From Zelonia costaricensis (lineage: Eukaryota > Euglenozoa > Kinetoplastea > Trypanosomatida > Trypanosomatidae), in contig JASAOO010003215.1 in assembly GCA_030849075.1 (NCBI GenBank), positions 7,524-29,264 on the forward strand: a stretch of 21,741 nt of DNA, in the 5' to 3' direction. Numbering within the stretch: position 1 is the stretch's first letter; each line of letters begins with the position of its first letter. Positions 10,428-17,247 of the stretch are shown here, one piece after another. Made by a program: the position numbers and the translations under genes. The notes beneath the pieces were generated by a model. The model was not told the DNA's origin. It made no database searches and saw nothing but the letters and a program-made list of their open reading frames with translations.

Positions 10428-10471
10428 CACACACACACGTACGCGTACACGCACACGCGCACGCGCACGTG
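10428..10471. repeat. 44-bp perfect pyrimidine/purine alternation (CA/CG/TA)
   Basis: Every step from 10428 to 10471 alternates pyrimidine and purine, with CA repeats giving way to CG-rich alternation. This is the sequence pattern that favours left-handed Z-DNA under supercoiling. It lies in the non-coding spacer downstream of the kinase gene. Confidence 0.85.
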
Positions 10472-10948
10472 GACGCAAACGCCCACGAAAAGAAAAAAAA
10501 GATAACATCGCATTGTCACCCGTCGCACCATCACCGAAGCAAAAAGAAGGCGAAGAAAAGATGGAAGGAGCTAAACCAGGAAACGGGGAAAAAGGTGGGC
10601 ACCCGGAAGAAAGCGAAAAGGTAGAACAGCGCAAAGCGGGAGCTGTCCACCGTCTGCCACCACTGCGTCATAGTACACGGAGAAGTCGCTCTCTTCTCCT
10701 GCTTAAACAAGTTGCCTGTTCAGGTCCAGTTGCCACTTGTCTTGTTTTGTTGCCGTCCCCCCCCCCTGCCACTCACCGACTCCAGTCCCGGTGTGCCTCT
10801 CTACTGCCGCAGGTAAAAGAGCGAGTGCCCCCATGGGTGAGAACCGCGGTCCTTGCGACGGAAGATTGCGGGAGAAAATGAAAAGCAGGTGGCCCGAGCA
10901 GAGCACATCCGACGCGGCTGATGCGCACGCTTCGACGGGTAGGACGGC

Positions 10949-11005
10949 GCGCGGCGTTCCGCGCAAAAAAGACACATCTGCCTGGTCAAGCGCGAGTAGC
11001 GCTTG
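10949..11005. repeat. two short perfect inverted repeats
   Basis: GCGCGG-CGTT-CCGCGC (10949-10964) has a 6-bp stem and a 4-nt loop. CAAGCGC-GAGTA-GCGCTTG (10987-11005) has a 7-bp stem and a 5-nt loop. They are 22 bp apart and could fold in either strand's RNA. No function is known to me. Confidence 0.7.
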
Positions 11006-11862
11006 CACGCCCTCCGGCAGGTCTCCCATCTGCGCCACACCCTCCCTCCCCCCCCCCCAAAGCGAACGGCGATAAGTGAGGGGGGTGGCACAGATGCCAA
11101 AGGGGCAGCCCGTCTGCTGAGGGACGCATGCGAAAACAGAAAAAAGGCAAAGGCTGGACAAACAAGCGCGCGTGGGCACCCACGTGATATGCAAACAAGA
11201 GGAGAAAGCGAAGGAGAGCGACGCGCGATGACAGCAAGGCGAAAATGAGTGGAGGGGGGAGGACAGGCGCGAGCGAAACGACAGTGGTGCGTGCCGTCTC
11301 CGCGGAGGATATAGGGAGTGGAATGCGCACAGCTCCTCAGACTGCCGAACGATTGTACCCGCGGCAAAGCACGAAGAGAGGCTTCCCGACTCCGCCGGGG
11401 TGGGTGGCTGCGGAGGGTATCCCGCGTGCGACCGCACAAGTGGCTGCTTGGCACAGGCCGCGGCGCCACCCCCCAGGCCTTCGCAGCAGCCTGTAATAGA
11501 GAGACCCAGATGCGAGAGGCGGGGTGAGAAACAGAATGCACCCGATCTGGCCTCGAAATAAGGTTGACGGCGCGCAAGGTGGGGTTGCAGTCGAGAGTGC
11601 TGGAGAAGGAATGGAAGGGGAGTTCGGGGGAAGCAGAGCAGCTTCACGGCGATGCAGAAACAGGGTCGGCGGCAAGGGCAGAAGAGGGGGCCGTGCGGCG
11701 GCAAAGAGATGGAGAGCAAGGACGTGGCAGCCCAGCGTGGCTGCTCCTCGCCGCACCTCCGCCGGAGTCGAACGAGACGCGGTGCACAGAGACCCGCTTA
11801 TCATGACCTTGTCCCTCCCCGGCTTCCCTGCCGCTTCCTCACGACCGCGAGCAGGCGCCGCG

Positions 11863-12981
11863 TTACGAGACCATCTTGTCCAGCTGCGCCTTTACGTCCT
11901 TCGCCATCGACTCCTGCGTCCGCGCCACCTCCTTCTCCTTCTGCGCGTTGTTGTTGATCAGTCGTGTCATCTGCTCGACTGCCATCTTCACCATGGCCAC
12001 GGCGCTCTCGGTGGTCACACCGGCGAAGAAGCGGTGCTGTAGCAGCTCCGCGCACGTGGGACGGGTGTCGGGATCGCGCTCCAGGCACACCTTCACGAAG
12101 TCCTTGGCATCGTCCGAAAAGGCGCCCGACTCGGGAAGTGTGGGCGTGCTGCCGTTCGCCATCTTGCCCAGTAGCTGGTATAAGTTCATCTCTTCCGGCG
12201 GGGCCCACGGGTTCTTTCCAGTGACGGCGCCGATCATGGTGAGGCCCAGCGACCACACGTCGCTGCTAAACCCGTACATGCCCTGCTCCAGCCGCTCGGG
12301 CGCCATGTAGCACATCGTGCCGACGTATGTGGAAGACACAGCCAGCGTTTGGATCAGCTTCGACACACCGAAGTCCGCCACCTTCACGTGGCCGTCCTCG
12401 CTAATAAGCAGGTTGGTCGGCTTCAGATCGCGGTGCAGCACACGCTTGACGTCGTGTAGATAGACAAGCCCAGAGACCACCTGGAAGAAGACGGCCTTGA
12501 GTAGGGCCTCGTTCAGGCCGCCCCAGAAGACGCCGAGGTCCTTCACGGTGTACGGCATCCACTCCATTGGAATCACAATCGCGTCATCCTCGGCATCCCA
12601 GAAGGCGCCGTAGTTGTTCATTACGTACGGGGAGTCGCCGCGCGCCATGAAGACCTGCAGTTCACGGTCTACCTCGTCGCGGTGCGTTTTCGACGAGATG
12701 GGAATGCGCTTGAGCGCGATTGGGGTGCCATTCTTGAGGCGCGCGAAGTAGACGTCGCCGCTTGCGCCGGCGCCGACGTTGCGCTTCGAGGAGTAGTCGA
12801 TGTTGTCCTTCTTCACCGTGCTTGGCAGCTCGCGCCCGTCCTTGGTGTACATCCCAGCCTCGTTGAAGAGAAAGGCCCGGAACTGCAGCGAGTTGTTGCT
12901 GTTGATCTGGTAGGATTTGGAGTCCTGCTGGAACTTCTCCACCACCCCGGCATCCAGGGCGAGCGAGGGCCGGTTCTTCAT
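11863..12981 (-). CDS. protein kinase, MAP kinase kinase (STE7)-like
   Basis: Predicted 372-residue dual-specificity kinase of the MEK/MKK type, which would phosphorylate a MAP kinase in a signalling cascade. The catalytic domain spans about 63-320. It has the Gly loop GAGASG (70-75), ATP-anchoring K91 in IALK, HRDLKPTN (D185, N190), DFG (203-205) and APE (227-229). DFGVSKLI and the activation loop ending YVGT closely match MEK enzymes. The loop TLAVSST carries T212 and T218 in an S/T-x5-S/T arrangement. An N-terminal extension of about 60 residues and a charged helical tail (about 325-372) flank the domain. All catalytic residues are present, so it should be active. The start is the ATG at 12981. 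A longer frame from 13071 encodes a Phe-run that is really the splice tract. Which characterised Leishmania MKK it corresponds to is not decided. Confidence 0.9.
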   Translation of the reverse strand: MKNRPSLALDAGVVEKFQQDSKSYQINSNNSLQFRAFLFNEAGMYTKDGRELPSTVKKDNIDYSSKRNVGAGASGDVYFARLKNGTPIALKRIPISSKTHRDEVDRELQVFMARGDSPYVMNNYGAFWDAEDDAIVIPMEWMPYTVKDLGVFWGGLNEALLKAVFFQVVSGLVYLHDVKRVLHRDLKPTNLLISEDGHVKVADFGVSKLIQTLAVSSTYVGTMCYMAPERLEQGMYGFSSDVWSLGLTMIGAVTGKNPWAPPEEMNLYQLLGKMANGSTPTLPESGAFSDDAKDFVKVCLERDPDTRPTCAELLQHRFFAGVTTESAVAMVKMAVEQMTRLINNNAQKEKEVARTQESMAKDVKAQLDKMVS

Positions 12982-13022
12982 CGCTACGGAGGCGTGGCTA
13001 TTATGGCTGGAGTGATGGGTGC

Positions 13023-13048
13023 CTTGCGTGGGCCGGAAAAAAAAAAAA
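13023..13048 (-). promoter_or_regulatory. predicted trans-splice acceptor of the MKK-like gene
   Basis: Twelve consecutive T on the minus strand (13048-13037) are followed by the first AG at 13024-13023. The remaining 41-nt 5'UTR has no ATG before 12981. Confidence 0.75.
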
Positions 13049-13287
13049 CCGAACGCTCTCTGCGATGACAAAGCACGAGGAGAAGCACGTTGCAGTCTTG
13101 TCTCTCAAGAGCAGCGCACGTGCTTGTTTCTCTTTTTTTGTGTTGTGTGCGTCTGTGTTTGTGTAAGTCGGTGGGAGGTAGGGGGTTGGCGCCTTCTACT
13201 CGCTCCCGATTGAGAGGTTTCAATGCTGTGTGTTTCTATTCTCTGGAGGCGCGCCGTTGCGGAGGGCAGCGAAATGGAAAACGTGAC

Positions 13288-13309
13288 CACACACACACAC
13301 ACACACACA
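13288..13309. repeat. (CA)11 dinucleotide microsatellite
   Basis: Perfect 22-bp CA repeat in the non-coding spacer upstream of the MKK-like gene. Confidence 0.95.
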
Positions 13310-13774
13310 GACTAAGAGGGTACTAGGCGAGCTTTCGTTGTTGTGTTTTCTGCAAGAGAGCGGCCAAACGCGAGAAGCAGCAGGAGAAAATAATTGCTGG
13401 GCAAACAGGGCTAGTCCCCGCAAAAGAAAAAGGGAAACCGAGACCGCGGCTGACAGCAGCCGGTGCCACCGCGCGGACGACAAAAGAGCAGCGCGGCTAT
13501 GTCGAACACAAGGCTCGCCACGCGCTCCGCTGAGACAGCTTCGACCAAAACAAAAAGGTATCCTCCTGTTGTTGGTGTTTTTAGTGCATTTGTTTTGTCA
13601 GCAAAAGCATGAGAATCGAGGGTGCATGAGCACATACGCAACGACACGAAAGCGGGGGGCGGCAAAGCCGGCTTCTCAAAAAAAAAGTCTGCCCCTGGCG
13701 AAACTCACGAGCAGCGGTAAGGCACGCCAGCTCCAGTGGAGAGGACATCAGAGAACTCGTCACTTCGCGAGCAG

Positions 13775-14935
13775 TTACTGAAAGAGGTCCTCAAGGTTGA
13801 CTGAACTCCGCGCCTGCGTCTGTATCGGTGGCAGTACCTCCGCTTGATAGAGGTCTGGTGACTGCATCGAGGTCCCTGGAGGCGGGGGCGGAGGAGGTGC
13901 GCCGCAGCCGCTCGTTGCGGGGCGTGGCGGCGTTGCCGGCGAGGCGGGAGACTCGCTTCGGTCATCGCTAAAGGGGTTTGTCGCGACAGGCGCTGTGGCA
14001 GCGCTAGCCGCGGCCGCGCGCAGCGCCTCTAGATTTCGCTGTTTCTCGTCTGTGAGCTGGCGAGACACTTTCTGCGAGTTCTTAATCGAGAGAAGGTTCG
14101 CTGCAATCTTCGCGCTGCTTGTGGAGAGCTCACCAAGCAGGAGGCCCAGCTGAACAAAGAAAACGTTCGCCGCTGCCCACCCCGTCATGGACGACTGCTC
14201 CAGCGCAAAGTGCGTCGCCTCCATCGCGCCTCCCAGCGACTCAATGTACTTTCGGCCAACCCCCTCTAGCGTCTGCGACTCCTTCAAGTAGTTGAACTCG
14301 GCAAACTGCACGGCAGGGTCGTCGCGCGACGCGGCGCGCGACATCGCGCTTGTCAAATCGCTCTCCTTCACTTGCACACGACGGCGCTGCCGGTCAAAGT
14401 CGGTAAGGGCTGCGGTGACGTCACACAAAGTGTCGGTGTTCACCTTCTCGACTTGATGAATCGCACTGCGGGTCAGGTCGACGCACGTGGCCTCGGACAC
14501 GGCAAAGTCCCGGAGAGAAACCTTGAGTCCGCTGTTAGCCTCGCGCACGCTCTGAAAATCGCGATCGAGCTGCTGGACGTCGGAGTCATTCATCTTGACA
14601 CGGTCGTCGATTTCCATGTCGCAGCAGCGGTGAAACTGCTCCAGAGTGGCCAGCAAGCGGTCCATCTTGCGCACCAGCTTCTCCGTCGTCCCAGTGACGT
14701 CGTCAAAATGATCCGCAAGCTGCACCAGGCACTGCCGCGTCTGCGTGACGGCAGCCGATCGCTTCTCGTACACCTCGTCACGCGTCTGCTCAAACTCACC
14801 GAAAAGCGATAGGAGCGAGAGCTTGCCCGTTGTCATGAGGCGCTGGAGGCCGTTCACACCCTTGAAGCACTCCAAGGTGGTGCTCAAGGTGTAGAGGAGG
14901 CTCTCCACCTCACGGGATTTGCTGTGGAGGCTCAT
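13775..14935 (-). CDS. hypothetical helical (BAR-like) protein with NPF and DLF motifs
   Basis: A 386-residue protein that I do not recognise by name. Residues 1 to about 308 are almost entirely predicted long amphipathic helix, with heptad-like Leu/Val spacing and no Pro, in the style of BAR or F-BAR membrane-curving dimers or other coiled-coil scaffolds. The tail (about 309-386) is disordered. It carries an NPF motif (320-322, the EH-domain ligand), a Pro-rich stretch with seven consecutive Pro (347-353, SH3/WW-type ligand) and a C-terminal LEDLFQ whose DLF fits the DxF class bound by adaptor ear domains. This arrangement suggests an endocytic or vesicle-trafficking adaptor; that is inference from motifs only. 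There is no signal peptide or membrane segment. The ATG at 14935 is the first in frame and follows a plausible acceptor. That the frame is a real gene is well supported by its complexity and its place in the array. Confidence 0.85.
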   Translation of the reverse strand: MSLHSKSREVESLLYTLSTTLECFKGVNGLQRLMTTGKLSLLSLFGEFEQTRDEVYEKRSAAVTQTRQCLVQLADHFDDVTGTTEKLVRKMDRLLATLEQFHRCCDMEIDDRVKMNDSDVQQLDRDFQSVREANSGLKVSLRDFAVSEATCVDLTRSAIHQVEKVNTDTLCDVTAALTDFDRQRRRVQVKESDLTSAMSRAASRDDPAVQFAEFNYLKESQTLEGVGRKYIESLGGAMEATHFALEQSSMTGWAAANVFFVQLGLLLGELSTSSAKIAANLLSIKNSQKVSRQLTDEKQRNLEALRAAAASAATAPVATNPFSDDRSESPASPATPPRPATSGCGAPPPPPPPGTSMQSPDLYQAEVLPPIQTQARSSVNLEDLFQ

Positions 14936-15519
14936 CGTCGGCTACTCGACTGGTAGCGCACGCAGCGGAGGGAATCCTGCACGGCGGCGAAATCGCGAAT
15001 GCGTCTAATCAGCGGCGATTGTGGCGCCCAGCTTTTGGGGGGTTAACCGTATTTGAATTCTGCAGTGGGTGCCAGGTCAGAAAACAACAAGAGAGCATGC
15101 ACACACGCAGGCAGAAATTGAGTTCGCCGCGAGAAAAAAAGAGGCTGACGGTGAGCGCTGCAGCGGTGACGATCTGCACGTGCTAGAAGAGCTTCCATAC
15201 GCAGTCTTTTTTGTTGTTGTTGTACATCTGTGATCGCGTTTTCGTTTGATGCGCCTCATGGGTTACGTAAGCTACAAGCGCTACAAAAGTGTGGCAGCAG
15301 CCTTCGACTGACCGTGCAGCGGAGTTGGGCATAGCACGAGTCTGCCAGCTCAGGTGAGATAGTGCTCCATCGTCTCAGCTGCGACACAACTCTGATTTCT
15401 CTTTTTATGTTGCTGCCTTTCGAGATAGCCTCCGAGGCGGATGCGTGTTGTAGAGGTCAGCGTCTCACTTTAACAACACAAGACCCTGCGACGCACACTT
15501 TTACACCGGGCAGGCTGCC
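14936..15519. other. spacer between NAP-like and BAR-like genes
   Basis: These 584 bp of balanced composition include a GTT-repeat patch near 15210-15225. It should contain the NAP-like 3'UTR. No further gene or RNA was recognised. Confidence 0.7.
14950..14978 (-). promoter_or_regulatory. candidate trans-splice acceptor of the BAR-like gene
   Basis: On the minus strand a moderate pyrimidine tract (about 14978-14952) ends in CCAG, with the AG at 14951-14950, 14 nt before the ATG. It is weaker than the tracts of neighbouring genes, so the true site could lie further upstream. Confidence 0.4.
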
Positions 15520-16074
15520 CTAGTCCTCCTCGACAGCCAGGAAGGGGTCCTGGTAAATGATGTCCAGGCCCTCCACAATGTCTGTCATAGCCTCCACACC
15601 TGCGGCAAACTCGTCGGTGAAGAAGGTGAAAAAGGAGTCAGTGCGAGCGCGCTCGGTGCCAGACTTCCACTTGAGCGGGGTGAGGGCAGTCGTGTGCATC
15701 TCAGTGTCCACTTCGCGCGACACTTCCCCCTCCTCCACAAACATGTTTGGGCGAAAGGTCACAATGATCTTACGGTACAGCTTCTTCTCACTCACGCGCG
15801 TCACAATCTGGAAGTCGGTGATGGCGCGCACGATCTTCGGGTCAATCGTGCCGTTCAGAAGCTCGGCGATCGGGGTGGACGGCGACGACAGCACACCCGA
15901 CCAAAAGTTGTTGACGCTCTTCAGCACCTCTCGGCGCTCCTGCAGGAGCGGCTCCATCTTGCTGCGGTACTCCACCCGTAAAGCACTTGCATCCTCGTCA
16001 CACTTGCGCTCAATGCCGACAAGTTCATCGGTGAACTTCGAGAGGGCTGTGGCTGCAGAATCGGAGAGCGCCAT
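15520..16074 (-). CDS. nucleosome assembly protein (NAP/SET) family, short form
   Basis: Predicted 184-residue NAP-family protein; family members bind H2A-H2B or H3-H4 and act as histone chaperones. The N-terminal half (about 8-55) is a long helix with LVGIERKCDE and YRSKMEPLLQERREV, the usual NAP dimerisation helix, followed by VNNFWSGVL. The C-terminal half is the earmuff-like domain, with TVRIVxFxPNMF-like sequence (RKIIVTFRPNMF) and the hallmark DSFFTFFTDE (146-155). It is shorter than NAP1 or SET and ends in EED, without the long acidic tail or an obvious nuclear signal. The start is the ATG at 16074; an 11-codon extension would need a GTG. A SET/TSPY-like role is equally possible. Confidence 0.8.
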   Translation of the reverse strand: MALSDSAATALSKFTDELVGIERKCDEDASALRVEYRSKMEPLLQERREVLKSVNNFWSGVLSSPSTPIAELLNGTIDPKIVRAITDFQIVTRVSEKKLYRKIIVTFRPNMFVEEGEVSREVDTEMHTTALTPLKWKSGTERARTDSFFTFFTDEFAAGVEAMTDIVEGLDIIYQDPFLAVEED

Positions 16075-16140
16075 CTTCGCGATGCGTTGCGGAGCGGGAA
16101 AAAACACGGGAGTAGCTGGATTGCACTAGAAACTACGTCT
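16075..16140 (-). promoter_or_regulatory. alternative candidate splice acceptors of the NAP-like gene
   Basis: Two choices are visible on the minus strand. One AG at 16140-16139, after a CTGCTTCCATCTTTGTCTC tract, gives a 64-nt 5'UTR without ATG. The other, at 16076-16075, follows a T6 tract and abuts the start codon directly, so only the spliced leader would precede the ATG. Confidence 0.45.
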
Positions 16141-16564
16141 TGAGACAAAGATGGAAGCAGCCGCCATCAGTGAGAAATGCAACCCGTACACAACAAAGGC
16201 ACAAGGAAGGAAGCAGGGGATTGTAGAAAGAGCAGGTGATGGGCTGCCCATCCGGAAAAAAGGTGCCGTCAGCGGACGTTGGCGGCTCCACACACACTCT
16301 AGGAGGGAAAAAGGCGTCCCGCGCTGCACGACGTGGCCTTGACTCACACGGAGAGAAGGCGGCACCAAAAATGCTCAGTCATGTTTTTCTTTTCTCCTTG
16401 ACGTGTGTAGCGGGACTTTTCAATGCAGGTCCTCTGCGGCCGCATTTTCTCATATTTCTCCTTTCTTCGCTTTGACCTTTAGCGTCTCAATTTTTGATGC
16501 AGTTGCGATAGTTGGAGTCGAAATGAAACGAGGTGCTACACAGAGCTAGAGCGACGGCTGAGGG
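16075..16564. other. spacer between COQ7 and NAP-like genes
   Basis: 490 bp, the shortest enclosed spacer. It contains the COQ7 3'UTR and the NAP-like splice signals. No other gene was seen. Confidence 0.7.
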
Positions 16565-17185
16565 TCAAATGCGCTTGGCGCACGCAACACCAATTTTGCA
16601 GGCGAGGCGGATACCGTTGTAGAGAAGCGGGTAGGCGGGCGCGTCTGCAGCACCGTTCTGCTCGCCTAGCTCTTGATGGTGCTTTTCCTCGTCGCGAAAC
16701 TTGACAATGTAGTTCTTCACATCAACCCACGCCTGCTTCTCGGTCTCGCTCTCCTTCGTCTGGGCGCACTGTTCCTCGAGCACTTCAAGCTCACGCAGCT
16801 GGTCATTGTAGTGATCGAAAATCGTAATCTCGACCGCAGCATGGCAGCACATCATCGCTTCCTTGCCCAGAATGGCGGTGCCGGCGCCGAGGACAAAAGC
16901 GCCGACCTTGAAAAACGGGTCGAGCGAGGTGGTGCGCACGCCGTGCCGTTCGGCCAGCTCCGTCATAACGCGCCGGTGCACAATCTCGTCAGCGAGAATC
17001 TCCTGCGCGATCGGAACAGAGTCGTCGAGGGGCGACATCCACTCGAGCTGGTGTCGCGCAATGCGCACAGCAGCGACCTCGCCAGCGTGGTCAACCCGCA
17101 CCACCTCGTCGATTTTGTGCTGCTTCACGGGAATCGCAAACACTGGCCCGAGAGCTACCAGAGAGGGCCGGAAAAGCGCCTTCAT
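16565..17185 (-). CDS. COQ7: 5-demethoxyubiquinone hydroxylase, COQ7/CLK-1
   Basis: Predicted 206-residue di-iron monooxygenase of ubiquinone synthesis, acting on the matrix side of the inner mitochondrial membrane to hydroxylate demethoxyubiquinol. The COQ7 signature is clear: VDHAGEVAAVRI (E36), ADEIVHRR (E67, H70), GAGTAILGKEAMMC, AVEITIFDHYNDQ (E119) and FRDEEKHHQE (E167, H170). These give the six expected iron ligands in two ExxH-type repeats. The C-terminal APAYPLLYNGIRLACKIGV is also typical. The N-terminus MKALFRPSLVALG is basic and hydrophobic, fitting a mitochondrial presequence. The start is the ATG at 17185; the frame extends 14 codons to a TTG. It is the first gene of the leftward unit. 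Confidence 0.95.
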   Translation of the reverse strand: MKALFRPSLVALGPVFAIPVKQHKIDEVVRVDHAGEVAAVRIARHQLEWMSPLDDSVPIAQEILADEIVHRRVMTELAERHGVRTTSLDPFFKVGAFVLGAGTAILGKEAMMCCHAAVEITIFDHYNDQLRELEVLEEQCAQTKESETEKQAWVDVKNYIVKFRDEEKHHQELGEQNGAADAPAYPLLYNGIRLACKIGVACAKRI

Positions 17186-17205
17186 GCTGAATGTATGTTC
17201 GTTTG

Positions 17206-17247
17206 CTGGGCATTCTAACAGAGGCAACAGTACAGGAGGGGAGAATT
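17206..17247 (-). promoter_or_regulatory. predicted trans-splice acceptors of COQ7
   Basis: On the minus strand a pyrimidine tract (about 17243-17218) is followed by the first AG (TTAG, 17216-17215) and then a second AG (CCCAG, 17207-17206). Only the mRNA from the first AG keeps an out-of-frame ATG at 17213. The second gives a 20-nt 5'UTR free of ATG. Confidence 0.6.

Larger units (their letters stand above)
8633..11862. other. gene-free spacer / protein kinase 3'UTR, 3.2 kb
   Basis: The longest fully enclosed non-coding stretch. The plus strand is purine-rich with many A- and G-runs. C-runs of 10-11 occur at 10757-10766 and 11048-11058. A CA/CG alternating tract lies at 10428-10471, and two short perfect hairpins at 10949-10964 and 10987-11005. 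The part at about 10640-11100 is of more balanced composition than its surroundings and could be a degenerate element, but I recognise no retroposon signature. Frames of 304 (9520-10434, minus) and 338 codons (10703-11719, minus) are low-complexity and are not called. Part of this stretch must be the kinase 3'UTR. Confidence 0.65.
12982..13774. other. spacer between BAR-like and MKK-like genes
   Basis: These 793 bp contain the kinase splice tract, a (CA)11 microsatellite at 13288-13309 and the inferred 3'UTR of the upstream BAR-like gene. No gene or structured RNA was recognised. Confidence 0.7.

Noticed and set aside
9520..10434. 304-codon open frame on the minus strand with hydrophobic segments
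   Set aside because: It lies in the purine-rich spacer, so the minus strand is rich in Phe, Leu, Ser and Pro codons by composition alone. It crosses the CA/CG simple repeat, begins at a non-ATG codon and shows no family motif.
10640..11100. possible SIDER-type degenerate retroposon
   Set aside because: Composition differs from the flanks, but I could not identify the conserved 5' signature or an A-rich tail with target duplication by eye; left as a question, not a call.
10703..11719. 338-codon open frame on the minus strand
   Set aside because: It is low-complexity, Cys/Leu/Pro/Ser-rich and without recognisable domains. It spans C-runs and hairpins and looks like stop-poor GC-rich spacer.
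12982..13071. 30-residue N-terminal extension of the MKK-like kinase
   Set aside because: It encodes four consecutive Phe from the T12 splice tract; the first ATG after the acceptor is at 12981.
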